This document shows positions 34,555 through 47,809 of a stretch of 64,000 nucleotides of DNA, in pieces. A program made the position numbers and the translations under genes. Location of the stretch: contig NC_064037.1 of the NCBI RefSeq assembly GCF_932526225.1, forward strand, positions 4,304,996 through 4,368,995, read 5' to 3'. The stretch's first letter is position 1; each line of letters begins with the position of its first letter. The notes beneath the pieces were generated by a model, which saw nothing but the letters and a program-made list of their open reading frames with translations, had not been told where the DNA came from and did no database searches. Source of the DNA: Nematostella vectensis. Its lineage: Eukaryota; Cnidaria; Anthozoa; Actiniaria; Edwardsiidae.

Positions 34555-35657
34555 CTTTATATTTGATCTAGAGTAGGAAACGTTTGTTTAAAGTAGTTAA
34601 ATATAGTTAGCATGAAATTTGCGCGCTAGTTCTTAATCTTTTTCCAAATTCATGCTCTATGAATCCAAATATCTTCAAAATTACATGTTTTTCTTCCATA
34701 AAGTTGCACAACGTGAATGCGCGAAGGAGTAAAAGACTGCGCAAGAGTAGTCACTATTCCGCTGGGTGATCAGGTATAAAAAGACGTCTTGTTGGACGAT
34801 TTCATAAACATGCCAATCAACATAAAGAAACTACCAATCACATGAACTCTACCGCGCACGCGCCGTTGCCTTGTAGCAAAATGTACATATCTAAGCTCTT
34901 TGTATATAATTAATAAATCCTGTTCAAAAGAGGAGTACAGGGGGACGTACAGTACTTGGTGATGAAATGGGCTCATAATATTAGCATTTGATTATGAGGA
35001 ATCCACTCAGAAAAAGCAACCTTTTCTCCTTTCAACGCCGTATACCTTATTACTCGAAATGAGCTGCTTATTTGAACATTTGCGATATCCACACTCACCA
35101 AATACCAGTTTTCCCTTCTCTTTGGACCATTTTTTTTTGCTCAGGCATTACAACCCCCCTTAAGCCCTCCCTGGAACCCACGGACAAGACATTATGTATC
35201 TGCTTCCTACGCATTGGAGAGCCCATTAAGAAAAGTAAAGATAGAAAGTAAGGAAGGGTTTTCGAATCTAAAAAAATTCTGCAGAAATCCTTAGTTAATT
35301 TTCTTTTAATTCTATTTACATCTTTAAAACCATAAAGGACATTATGTATAAATACCGTCAAATAAGTTAGATCATAAATCTATTTTTGGGCGTAAACATT
35401 TTCCTAAGAACACTTAGGAGCTGGCCTGACTGTGGCTTCAGGCAACATAGTGTGTTCGGATACCAACAATCTCTGCATCACTGATGTACAAAATAACAAT
35501 GTTACCATGGCAACAAGAAGAAATCTCCCATGGAAATTCTTCTCACACGCAAACACTCAAATTTTTCGCGTGAAAGATTGACTTTAGTAACTTCATAAAT
35601 AGTATCAAATATATGATTGGCTTGATAGTATCAAATCTCCGATTGGCTGGGCTATGG
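34555..35657. other. Convergent intergenic region (kinase / dynein adaptor)
   Basis: The kinase and the BICD-type gene end facing each other across 1.1 kb. A candidate AATAAA for the kinase is at 34912-34917. No other gene or repeat is evident. Confidence 0.5.
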
Positions 35658-38600
35658 TTATCTACTGTTCGAGGTCCAGTTCCAGCCTTTAGAGAAGAGC
35701 GCGGGTTTTCGTTTCGATCTTGCCTCGTGTTCTTTGGCTGCCGTTCGCATTTGCTTCTGGACTTGTTCGTCTATGAGGGCGGCCATGTCGTACTGCGGAA
35801 AACAGGCAGACAATTAGGTAGGGGTCACGTGACAGCACATTGAAAGAGCAGCCTGAGGTGGCGCAACGTGATAACAAATCGAATAGCGGACTGGCCGGTG
35901 GTGTCGCGTGAGCAAGGATTGGACAATCAGATTATTTTGTCATGTGAGCAAAGAGAAAATTTCCTTCTCCAGAGCCTCGAACTTGCACTGATCCCAACCC
36001 CCCCCCCTCACTTCCCTCGTCACCTCCACGATTTACACGGCTACGCCCCCATACCCGTTCCTACCTGCCACTCCTCCAGTTGTTCTGACAGCTCTATCTT
36101 CTGTTGGATTGCTTCGATAAGTTGATGATCAAGTCTTCCAGCGTCTCGCTTCAACTTTTCAAGCTCCTGGGAGATTTCGTACTCTCTGAAAAACAAAAAG
36201 GGAGTCGGAGGGGATTATATACGTCAGGGTCATTTCGACAACTATCAAAACCCTTTAATGTAGAGAAGCTTTAGAACACTTGGAGGATTGTCAACAAAGC
36301 TGCAACATATCTTAGCATCCCCTGACAGCTTAGAGGGAATGTATGTAAACCACAACACAAATCAGAAACCATTCCCGCCCAAGAGAAAATTCTTGTTTTT
36401 AAATGTGAATAAATGGATGAGCAAGGTTTTTACATTATCTATATTGATTTTAATATTTAAAGTTTTAATTCAATTGGTTCCTAGTACTTTTTAAGGACGT
36501 TTAAATACGACATTACGTGAGTGGTAGCAGAAGTTCCGAAAAATTCGATTAACGGACCAAAAACATGCGAGTTCTCGCAGTTGTCTCATGGGTATACCTT
36601 TTCAGAGCTGCCTCTTTCTCCTTGAGTGCTTGCTGGTATACCATGTCTAGGGCGAGGTCCGGGCCCTTCTCTGCCAGCAACCGGCTCTTCTCCTCCTTCA
36701 ACCTGCTGATGTCTTGCTCTCGATCTCGTAGCTGCCAATCAAAAGAAATATTAGAGTAAGAGTAGAATATATATAAAAAAAATCCAGACAGAAAGCCAGA
36801 CAGGAAGGTAGAAATATGGATGGTTGAACAAGCAGCAACACAGGTATCAAAATATAACGAGTTTCCAGCAAAACTCTTAGTTTTAATTTAATTAGCGAGA
36901 TTGTACGAGCATTTTCACAGAAACACTTCAAATTCCATCACAAACAATTGAAAAGTCAAAGAGACAGACGTTAAATGCACTATTCAATTGATTCTGTCTA
37001 ATTTCAACCGTTTTCCTTCAAACAGCGTTAAAACTTCAAGTTTCATAGTCTAGCGAGGACGGAACGTGTGCTTTAGGCCATGATGTATGCCGGCTCTCAT
37101 TCGTGGTCATTCGGAATTACATCCCAGTGATGAATTTTCACGCGCGCTCATTGGTCAATACGGGTCATGTGCACATTTTCACGGGACAAATATCAGGCGA
37201 TAACGTCGAGCCAAACTGGATATCTGTCCTGCGAACAGTGTAGTCAAAACTTGCTTCTCGTCTGCTCAATAACTCCTCAAACAAACACCAAGGTTTTCAA
37301 CACGCTATGAGGGCACAAAAAAGGTTTGATTTTTTTATAGAATTATTATCAATATAATTTTTTTTAGAATTTATCCCTGAAACGCGAAAGAAAAGGCAAT
37401 GACAAAAAACTTCACAACAGCGCGCGCTTGTGGCGTCATTCCCGTGTACGTCAGCGCGCGCGCAGAGGACATTTCAACATTGATGATTTTTGCTTCAATT
37501 TCTATTTCAGCTCTCAGCAGAACAATAAGAAAACAGCCTAATTGTAAATCCATCAGTTTTAATGCAAGTTTTGAGCTTGTAGTTTTTGTTCTAATGAAAA
37601 AAGTTGTTCCAAGGATTTCTATTTTACGCAAATGCCACTATCATTGTTCGCTATTTTAAATCTATTTTAAAATTGAGTTCTTAGCATGAAGGCAAATTTT
37701 GGGTCACCTTTTTTCCTGCCGTCGCCGCGTGACGACGCGCAAAAACAAAACACCAAATCACCAAATAGAAGTAACGATGCGCAGTGAACTGGAGCCGACT
37801 AAACGTGCCATGCTTCACAACATCATGACGTCGCATTTCGAGTGTTCAACGCCCTTGCAATCCAAAAACACTTAATAATTAATAACAGACTCCTCTAGGC
37901 AGTCTCCTGGCGCTTTACGACAACGGAATAAATTAGACTTGTCTGTAATAGAAACATTGCGGTTTTTACCTGTGCACTGAGTCTTGCTATTTCGGTGTCT
38001 TTTAGTTTTAATCTGTGTAGTGCATCGTCGATGTCATCTTTTAGTACATCGTTGTCCTTGTGGGCTTCGTAAAGTTCGCTCTTCAAGTGATTCACCTGAA
38101 AATAGAACATAAGGCACCGGAAAAAGTTAGAATATGTTTCGTCACACAAGCAATACCTTAAGGAATTTGTATTCCTAAAGATGAACCTTTAATCTTTTAT
38201 TCGGATCTACAGGAATACGTAACTGCGTGTATTTGTTTAATCACTATTTTTATTGATTTCACTGTGTTGGACTTACTTCTTCAATAAGCTCATCCGTGTC
38301 GTAATCCGAATTTTTCTAAAAAAAAAAAATAGATGAAAAACGTTTCATTAGTGAAAAGTGTTCCCATCGACTTATGCCTTATTGGGGAATTATAAGAAAG
38401 ACTTGGGAAGAGTGTGATTGTACGGTTGTCAGTACAGTGTGAAGTCTAGAAAGTTCGGTGTTGAAGTCCGGAGTGGAATGTGGGAAAATTATCTGAAATT
38501 AAATTCCAGGAACATAACAGTGTGTTAATGATGGATGTACTGGAGATAACGTGAAACCTACCCTTTGTGTTGCGTGTAGAAGGTCTGTGATAACGTCCTT

Positions 38601-41600
38601 AAAGGTACCCACAAAAGAGGTGAGACACCCATGTCGGACATTCCGCGAGTCCACGGGATCAGTGTCGAGCGATGATAAAGTCTCGGACGAGCCTCGCAAT
38701 CCCTCGTAGAACTCCACAAGTTCGTTGTGGACTGCAGCAATCTCCTGACGTAACTAAATGGAGGCGAGACAATGTACGAGATTATGTAGATTGACTGATT
38801 ACAGTAGACGAACGCAACAAACAACAACAGGAGGGGTCATACGTTGCGACCTCTTCCTCCTTAAAAAGCCAGTCACAACTTAATAAAAACACTATTTTCA
38901 TCATTGGAAGACAAATTATGTGACGAAATCGCAAAATAACCATCTTAAAAGGAAGTTGTATACTTCATCTACCAAACTCCAGTCAAAAATATCGCAAAAA
39001 CAAATATCTCAAAACAGCCGATGAAAATGGATACTTTCTTACACTCGGATATTTTGCTAGCGACATGTAGAGCATCTTTAATAAGGAATAGTGTCGCTGT
39101 TTCCTTTGAAGGGTAGTCAACTAATTTTGAGTTCACTAAGGAACCAACTATTTAAAACGCGTTTCTTTTCTGTAAATCTTAGCCTCCCTCCTCCACTTGG
39201 CATCAACTGACATTTCACATAAAAAGGCATCAAAATGGATCTTGCCAAACTCGAGTTTTCAATGCTAGGCCCAGCAATATTTGATTATTTGTACAATATG
39301 CGACATGGTGCGACATGGTGCGACATGGTGCGACATGGTGCGACATGGTGCCTTGGTGCTGGAAGTAAAACGTGGCAAAGCATTTCAAGACTTCTTGGAT
39401 CGAGTATCGATATTAACCTAGATTAAGATAACCAAGTGGAAACAAAAACTCTATAAATTTATAAAAAATAAAACATATTTGTTAAAATAGTTGTTAAACC
39501 AGCCTTTTTGTTTTGAAATGGCGGCTTTTCACCGGAGAACTGGCACATTTTGCGAATGCTAAGAGAACTAGCGCAAAGCTAAGGCTTTAGTATTCTAAAT
39601 GGCTCCCTCATTATCAGTCACCTTTTGTACAGTATGGTTTTGATGCTGTACAGTAAGTCAAAACAGTGACTGATGTCAGCCGTCCATGCCTTTGCTCGAA
39701 CGATTCAACACTACGATTGTGCTTGTTTTATGTGCATCCGTTATTCATCACTGTCATGTTTCGACACGGAATGTGAATGCAGCATAAGAGTTCACATGAC
39801 CTGATTCGCCCCCTTTACCCCTTAGACAAAACAAGTTTTGTTACCTCCGCGTTGACGATCTCCTCTCTTTCAAGCTGCTCGTACACGCTCATTGCCTTGG
39901 AAACTGGGCCATCCTCTACGTCATCATCATAGTCCAGGTCCTCGCGGTCGCTCTCCTCCGAGTCCAGACTGAGAGACTGGCGCTGGCGCTTGTTAGAGCC
40001 CAAGCCTCCCACGCCGATAGAGGACGAAGTGGCTAGGGGTCTGGGATTACCGTGTAGACTGGGGAAAGGTCTCAGATGGGAACTTGACTCCTGTGCATAT
40101 ATGAATTTATTTAAAATCTTATTTCATTTGGGGGTCGAACAGTTAATTAAGAAAAAATTGAATAAATATAACTACTACGCGATGAGTAAAAGCTAAAGGA
40201 ATCGGCCCTACAACTACAACGCATAAAGACCGCATTCGGTCAGATAATTCTGATAAGTTGTGTGTACTACGGCAAGTTTTACCTGTTTAACTGGTTTGCC
40301 GCTTGGCGAGAGCCCGAGCTTGGTGCAAAGTGACACGTCATTATCGAGCATCGAGAGCGAGATATCGGAAAGTTCCGAAAAAAGCGAACCGCGAGACGTC
40401 TGGTCCAGGGACGCCTGGAACAAAAAACCCACTTGCAATGGAGCAATGGTTTACTCAACAACCAGCCATAAAAATAGGGACGGAATATGTCCTAAACATC
40501 AAGGCCTGGTTCATATAAAGCAGGTTATCGCTAATCCAGAAATGAATTTAACGATCAGGGCATTTGACTAGATAAGAATCTAACCCTGGTTTAGTGTTAA
40601 ACTGCTTTCTAGGAACCCAGCCCAGCCATCTTCTTTCATGGCTCTAACCCTAAGAGATAAAGTACTACGAACAAGAACATTTACAGTTCTCATGAATTTT
40701 GCTGCGGTCCATATGACACCGCGATCGAGCACATCTCACATCTTGTCATTTTTCTGAGTATCTTTTAGAGTGGTTCAGTTATTATTGAATAGGATGATCC
40801 ATTCATGAGACCCCTAAGGAATAGCAGTCTTTGAACACTCCTTTATGGGTAGCAGTGATTAAGGGAATTTTATACCCTAAAAGATAGGACGATCACCTCT
40901 GTCCATTTTTATGGATACCCCCCCCCCCCCCCCACACACACACACACACACGGGTCTGTACCCTTAGCTCAGTCACGCGTTTTTCGTGGTCAGCGGTTAA
41001 TTTAAGTCTCGCAATGAGAGAGTCATGGAAGCTAGCATGAAAATATGTTATTTGATGAAGTTTGACATTCAGTATATGAGATTGAAAATTATTGCATCTA
41101 ATTGACGAATTTCTATAAGAAATTATATCAGATTATAAAAAAGCTAAAAATGAAGTGACATCAAAATAATCGTCAGCAACGGGCGTGACACCCGCGTCGA
41201 AGAAAGGGAACTACACTCTAATGGGCTCAATATTGTATTATCGGGAATATGAAACGCTTGAGAGGGCAAATAAGCTTAAAAAGCCGACATCAGTATGCCG
41301 CTTGCGTAAGAATGACGTCATCGCTAATGGCGACATGAATCATTTGAATAATGCCCATTGGGCTTGAATCCTGGCCAAAACTTTAAATCCTCAGGAAGTT
41401 CCAGCTGTCACTTTCCGTGCCTTAACAAGCAATCAATTCAAGCTTAATAAGAGTTTTAGGAGGGAAGAGCACGCAAACATAAAATAACGGAGAAGAAGAC
41501 CCTTCAAGTATTTTCCTCGTCAACCTTACCTGCATTTTCAATTCATCTAGTTGATTAAGCAAGTCCAGGTTGCTTTCTCTACTTTCAGCGAGCTTCTCCT

Positions 41601-44600
41601 CGATGTCATTTAACTAAAAAAATAAATGAAATTGGTAGGTGGGCTCTTTTAAAAGAGAGTGAAGATGTGTATGTTCAAAAACAATTAATGACAGGTTACA
41701 CAATTAATGACAGGTTACACAATTAATAAAACTTGAATAAGAGGAGTTATTTTTATTTTTTTTCAACAGTGTTTGATTAAGATATTTCTAGTTAAATGTT
41801 TTGTATTTTGATATACTTGTTCTTTTCAGCACAAGTAGTGGGTGTTGGTTAAATAACTATTATTCTATTCCTTGTGTCGCTTTTTGTGTGAAATTCTAGT
41901 ACCAGTCTATTGTCATAATAAACTGCTTCATATACGCTTAATGTTCTTTTAATCATCCATTTGTTTAGACCACTATATTTCAGTTCAAAATCCTTCCTTG
42001 TCTTCCAGCTAATTAAAATGATCTTTACAATCCATTTTTTGAAGAACAATGGAATCTGCTGCAGTAGCGGATCAAGGGGGAAGGTTTAGGTTTAACCCCC
42101 TCCCCGTTTGGGCTACCAGTAAGCCATATGTAACAAAAAAACATTATCCCCCCCCCCCCCTTGTCACTAAGCCAAACTCCCACTTTAGCGAAAAGCTTGG
42201 TCCGCCCCTGTGCTGTAAGAAAACCTGTTCAGAGGACACCATCACTAAGGACAATATTTTTGGTACAAATAAAAAAGTTCTATGTATTATCTTACTTACC
42301 TGACTTTTAGCATCAGCACTGTCCTTTTGCATTAATTGATTGCTCTCTTTTAGCCCTTCCACTTCCTTGGTTAGGTTTTCCTTTGCAATGGCTAATGTTT
42401 CAACCATTTTCTGGAGGAAATCTTTCTCTTCTTCAAGTCTTGATAGCTAGGTAGAACAGCAATGCATGAAGCCCTTGATTGACTTTTAACCAGCTGTTTT
42501 CCCCATACTTTACTATTTGTTTTGACCTTGATAAATGGGGAGTAATTCCTAAATTTTGTGTGGGAGAGGGGAACGGTGAGAGGGGAGGGGGGAGGGGGAA
42601 ATTTTCCCAGGGATTTGATAGATAACAATTATTTACCTTTTCCCTGAGTTCTTCAATTTCCAGCAGTCGACCATCCTCAATGCTAATAGATCTAGAAAAT
42701 TGTTGTTTTCTCAAATTGCTAAGTTCTTTGACAAGATCCTCTTGATCACTTTTTACCTACAAAAGTTTCAAAGTGAACAATACGTCAAAGGTGTAAAATA
42801 GAGTCAAAGCACTTTATGCTGCATGTTTTTTAGGACAACGAATAAGGTAAAAATACCCAAATGCACTACATTTAAGCTGACACACAAATAGAGAAATGAG
42901 TAACAGTGTGGAGTTTATTGAAGGCAGAGCATGAGGGAGGGGGGGGGGGGGTGCTCCCTCTTCCTTCTCCCACTGCCTCCCATCCCCCAAAGTTTATTTT
43001 GTTTGCACACAACAGGCCTTCCATATCTTGATTTTCTATATTTACAAATATATATATATTTACTGTTCCAAGTGTAACATATAATCTTATTCATATCTAA
43101 CCCCTAATATGTAACTATAAATAAGATATTAATTTAGAAGCATTTCAACTAGGAGGATTTTCAGGTGAAAGTAACAATTGTTCTATTTGATGATTTGGTT
43201 TTGGATCTCCTAACAGCTCCAGATGCCTGCGGAGGGGAACAAGTCCCATCCTATAATTGCAGAATATTTCTTTTTCAAGTTTGCACCAATATTGTGGCCT
43301 ACTTTGCAGAAAAAATTGACCTCCACACCCAAATGTCTTCCACCCCCACCCCACCCCTCACAAGACAAGTAATTTTCTCTTTCTATCAACTATAGTAATA
43401 GTCTGATAAACATCAGTACAATGTTAAATAGAAAGCATTTCACGGCCAATATACCCAGCGTGGGGGAAACACTTGAGTCTGTCGACCAATACTAGAAAGG
43501 CATCATCTAAATACAGGAGGAGCAATTAAATATTGTAAACATTTTCTGATTTGGCAGATATGATAATGCCTCTAACCAGAATACCTGCCGACGCTGTAAC
43601 CATTCTACACCTCAAAAATTCATCTTAAATACACTGAGCCGAATATTTGTACAATAGGGGGATATAGTTAGGAAATAGCTGGAATTTATTTTTGAATTTT
43701 TGAGAGAATAAAAATTGTATTTTGTTTTACAGCTGAGTAAACAGGCCAAGGACTTCAAAACGAAATAAAATCTTTGTTAGGCGTTTAAGGCGTACTAATT
43801 CTAGCTTTTTTCATGAGTATGCAAGATTTTTTTCATGTTTGGCTAAAACGACTTTGAAGACTTATGCTTCTAATTGTTCATCTATTATGCAACTCTGAAA
43901 CATCGATATTGTATTTAATCGCAATAAAAATGTTTGTAAAGAAAAACTTGACATTAAAACGAAAGAAACCCAGGTAAAAGCTAAAACAGCTCATCTAATA
44001 CCGTCCTTACATTTGAAATAACTTTGAGACAAAAATAAAGTGAGTTTCTATTGTTCGCCAAGAACTATATAATACGGCGCACAGCCACAACGACAATAAT
44101 AAAGAAACCACCAACAAGTACTCTATGCGGTTTTCGCTGATTTAGAATAATAGGGAATCCATAATTTCAGAGCAGTGACTACTAGATCAAAGAAGCTTTT
44201 CACTGACGAATATAGGTTATTCCGTGGATGCCCGTATACGAATATATCGAATATTGTTGCCCGCACGCGCTAAACTTCGAAGGTCATATTACAGCGGATT
44301 GAGTTTCAGCTATTACCTCATGTCTAAAAGAGCTAAATCCATTTAGACAAGATGGTTTCCGGTCTACACAATTTAGAAAGCAACATTGGTTTGTACCAGC
44401 GAGCTATAAGAAGACATTTACTTTTATAAGAAAGCATTTTTGAAAGGCTTGCGGCCAGTATCTCTTGGAATAAACATAATAATGTGATTATAAAACTACG
44501 TAATTTCGAGTGTTTTACCTTTGCGAGTTCGTTGTGAAGTTGTTGGTTTTCCTCTGTGAGACCAACAAATGTAAGTCTTTTTGATCTAGAGTCTGTGACA

Positions 44601-45199
44601 GAGGCTGTTTTAACAGAGTTAAGTTCGTTTCGAAGAGCATGAATATCAGCTTGCAACTCTTGTACCCTCAACTCATGCGAGCCATCAATCCTCTCGAGCC
44701 TCAATTTTAATTCGTGTTTTTCTTGCTCTAGTTGCTGTCAAACACAACATAATTGAGAAATATCAGGGTAAAAGTATTAAACGATATTTATGCTAAAGTA
44801 ATTTACTGTTAAAATATCCAAGATAACAACACTTCATTGCAATTAAAAGAAGACTTCATCACTCACTTCGACTCTTTGAGAAAATTCCTCCTGTAGTTTT
44901 TCATATTTTTGCGATAGCTCTTCGTTTTTCTCTAAAAGGGCCTTTCCTAACTCAGCAGCTAGTAATAGATCCTTTTCTTTTTGAGCAAGCTCAGCATAAA
45001 CGTCGCTGTCGTTCGTCTCTTCTTCGCTGCATCGTGCAAAATCTTCATCCTCCAAAAACTTCTCCTCCAAATCATCCAAATTGAACCTGAAGTCGCTCAT
45101 TCCCGCCGCGTTTTTTTCTTCGATGATACCTTCGTCGTGCTCGTCAGTTTCATATTCACTCATAGCCAATGTGTATAAGTCATTCTTTGTAGTCTTCAT
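35658..45199 (-). CDS. BICDL1: BICD family-like dynein cargo adaptor (BICDL1/BICDR type)
   Basis: Exons on the minus strand: 45199-44867, 44734-44519, 42756-42637, 42446-42300, 41613-41530, (41031-40962, separate entry), 40414-40283, 40090-39845, 38753-38562, 38315-38277, 38095-37970, 36731-36598, 36185-36065 and 35792-35658 (TAA). Nearly all junctions are phase 0. About 674 residues without the extra exon; human BICDL1 is 573. Residues 74-99 hold the CC1 box (KEKDLLLAAELGKALLEKNE, with AAELG at 81-85), the site by which BICD-family adaptors bind the dynein light intermediate chain. Long coiled coils follow. A Ser/Asp-rich segment (SLSLDSEESDREDLDYDDD) lies in the middle, and the C-terminal coil has the diagnostic QLIEAIQQKIELSEQLEEWQ. 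The protein should link dynein/dynactin to Rab-type cargo. The start could instead be Met13. The symbol is by similarity to the vertebrate family; BICDL2 is equally close. Confidence 0.92.
39301..39350. repeat. 10-bp tandem repeat, 5 copies
   Basis: Five exact copies of cgacatggtg lie in an intron of the dynein adaptor gene. Confidence 0.9.
40920..40951. repeat. Poly-C / CA microsatellite
   Basis: A run of about 14 C is followed by (CA) repeats to 40951. It lies just downstream (in gene sense) of the additional exon of the dynein adaptor. Confidence 0.9.
40962..41031 (-). CDS. Probable additional exon of the BICDL1-type gene (phase unresolved)
   Basis: A minus-strand acceptor (ttcatgctag) and donor (gtacag) bound 70 nt. 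One frame is open and reads FHDSLIARLKLTADHEKRV then TELR. This resembles the coil that precedes the SLLSE segment in vertebrate BICDL1, exactly where it would be expected, and it ends in phase 0 as the next exon (40414) needs. Its start, however, requires two bases from the exon before, while exon 41613-41530 ends in phase 0. A further small exon, a different donor or a sequencing indel would be needed. Confidence 0.5.
42058..42217. mobile_element. Small DNA-transposon-derived element in the dynein adaptor gene
   Basis: The ends gcagtagcggatcaaggggg and cttggtccgcccctgtgctg form an imperfect inverted repeat around a segment with a C run at 42150. The agnggcggatccagg-type end is common in hAT-like MITEs of animals; a similar end is seen at 51710. 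Classification is tentative. Confidence 0.45.
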
Positions 45200-47293
45200 T
45201 TGGGTTTTTAACTCCGGGAATGCGCCATTTTTTCATTCAATGTCGATCACCAGAAATCGACAAGTGCAATCGACTTTGAGGGAATTGCTTGTATCCTAGT
45301 GATTCGAGTTTTGAAAGCTGTACAAAATTTTAATATTCATGCGGCTTTTATGTTATTCAAATAAGGGGCTCTACCTCTTCACAACCAATCGGAAGGCAGA
45401 ACATCTTTTTTTTCCGCATAACAATTGACAGCCTATTTTCGAAGAGTTTTCGTAAACGCAAATATAATGACGTCACAGGAAGAAAGCTCCAAGGAGCACA
45501 CCAGGAAAAAAATGTTTGAGAAAAATAAATCAGACGCCATTTTCTTTTAATCTTTTTGTTTTTGCAAAGAGGGCGAGAAAACGCGTTTATACGGTGCAAA
45601 AACGGCGGGTTTTAATTTTGACTTTTACACATTCACATGACAAATGTTATTGTCATGTGAATGTGTAAAAATCAAAATAACCCCCCCCCCCCTTTCTAGC
45701 AGCAAAAAAAACAAAAAAACAGCTAATGTATGAGACATTAGCAAATCGTTATTTCTTCAATCTTCAATAGATATCTCAACCTACATTTAAAATCCACATC
45801 TCCCATCCATTTTTTTTACCGCGGATTTTCATCTTTGTTTTTATTAGACCCACCTATGCCGCACACACAGGCGGAAGTATCTTACCAAGGAAGAGTGATG
45901 TACGGGACTAATTTGGGCTGCGATCCTTTTGACCTTTCGAGAAGCGGTGCTTCTTGGCACGCAGGAATAGCGAGACAGCTAATAATCTTTTGTAGCACTT
46001 TTCTTAATCCGTTAGCATGTTATTTCTAATTTATTTTCCTATAAACGCAAGGGCCAGTCTATTTGTATTTTTTTTTTCAAACGCGGCGTATACTGTATAC
46101 ACTTATTGCATTAAAAGAGCCATGCCAAATATAAACTTTTCTTATCAATTTCTAGGAAAAATAAGGCCTTAAGTTAAACATACTTCCGTATAATATAATA
46201 TGAACTTCTTGCGCCTCTAATTAAAGCAGTCTTACGTTTTTATTAGCGTGTAACCGGAAATAGAAAGGAAATATTAGTTGCGAGTTATCTGCTTTTCCAG
46301 TGGAGGCACGATGTACCTTTTTAAGAGCCTACCTGTAGGCTTTTATAGTTTTCCGGCACGAAAACACAGGATTTGCATATCACGGCCGTCTCCTCCCCCT
46401 ATTCTTTAAGGTGCAAATTCAATCGACAAGATTGAGAAGAACACAGTGAGATCTTGACATACTGTTTTTCTAGGGTCTTCAAACTTGTAATTTCCTGTTT
46501 CAAATGCTCTGGTCAATAATCATCTCGAACAAAATTTTGTTCTAGAGGAAAAAAAAGTATTTCAATATTCTCATTAAAGAAGAATATTCTGCTTCCTATC
46601 TGCATCTCGCAACCACTTGCAACCCCGAATTTCCAACTTTTTTTGTCTTTTTAGGGGCATGGGGACGAGAATTAGACTTCCCTTGCATGGTCGTTGGGTT
46701 TCCTGTGGTGAGTAAGAGTTGTGACGTCACGCCATATTTGGACCTGACTTCTTCGTGAACATCTGAACATACTTAGTCGTGAACATACTTAGTCGTGATT
46801 ACAGTCTACATATTACATAATATAGCTATCTAGCTTCAAAAGGTACTATAATATATATCTATTCATATAAGGTACTATAAAACATTAACAAAAACACTTC
46901 ACCATAAATTACAAAAAAAAAGAAAGACTAAAAAAAATCGTTATTAGAACTTTAATATCTATCTCATCGATACAGATCCCCCAAAATTTACCTTTTTACG
47001 ATAGATATATATTTTTAAATTTCCATTCAAGGAACCTGTCTTCTAGTAGCCTGTTCTTTCAAAGTTTAACTGTATAATGCCCAATACATTACAAGCTGTT
47101 CTAGAAAACTTTTACAACTCACAGCAATTACCAGTCTCCACAACCGCTGCACATCCTCTCCAAACAAACAACCTATATGATAGATAATTATAAGTTTAAT
47201 AGTAAAAATGTTTTCTTTTGTAAGTCTGCACCAGGGTCATGTAGAAGCTATCAGAAGATTTCACCACATTGGATGGATGCACCACAGACAAAA
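45200..47293. other. Intergenic DNA upstream of the dynein adaptor gene
   Basis: The 5' flank of the adaptor gene starts at 45200. Beyond it I see a strong hairpin (separate entry) and AT-rich sequence (46780-47010), but no supported gene. The open frame at 45835-46029 shows no recognisable motif. Confidence 0.45.
45616..45677. repeat. 28-bp hairpin with 6-base loop
   Basis: The left arm 45616-45643 and right arm 45650-45677 pair at 27 of 28 positions (ctttta/taaaaat carries the mismatch) around atgtta. The stem length and small loop recall a microRNA precursor or a minimal foldback element. It is followed at once by a C run and A-rich sequence, which fits a transposon relic better. Confidence 0.75.
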
Positions 47294-47545
47294 CAATAGG
47301 AGATCACGTGACCTTTCTGGGTGGCAAATTCAAAACAAAATAATCACAGAAATTACTGCGCCCGTCACACCAGAGAACTACGAAAAAATAAAATAAAAGT
47401 TTAAATGGAACTAAACCATTCCTGAATTTTTTTTCGTAAGCACTGAATACGATGCTTTTTGTTGCTGTTATTTCGTCGCTAAAAGCCTAAGCGCTTGTTT
47501 GCCACCCAAACAGTCACGTGATCTCTTATCTCAAGTCCCCTATTG
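47294..47545. mobile_element. MITE-like element with inverted ends
   Basis: The left end caataggagatcacgtgacc … gggtggcaaat and the right end gtttgccaccc … gtcacgtgatctctt … cccctattg are imperfect inverted repeats of about 40 bp, starting and ending with caatagg / cctattg. No coding capacity or clear target duplication is present. Confidence 0.6.
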
Positions 47546-47809
47546 GAAACACAACAATAGAACGGGAATTTAATAGAACGAGGTAATCCAGCCAATCTCG
47601 TTAGGCCTTACGAGCAGGATTTCACTGTCCATACAACTAGCAGATACCAAGGAGAAATGGAGTGATTTTCCATGCATGCATTTTTTCCTGTTATTATTCT
47701 GTTCTATTTGGCAGGCAAAATGCAGCTAAGTGCAGTTCTATCTACACAACTTTACTTTAGAAAAAAAATTATAAATGGGAGTTAAGTATAACATCACTAT
47801 TCAATTAAG

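Noticed and set aside
42433..42714. Minus-strand frame running past the exon at 42756-42637
   Set aside because: It is intron read-through. The exon ends at the gtaaat donor after LREEIEELREK-type coil sequence.
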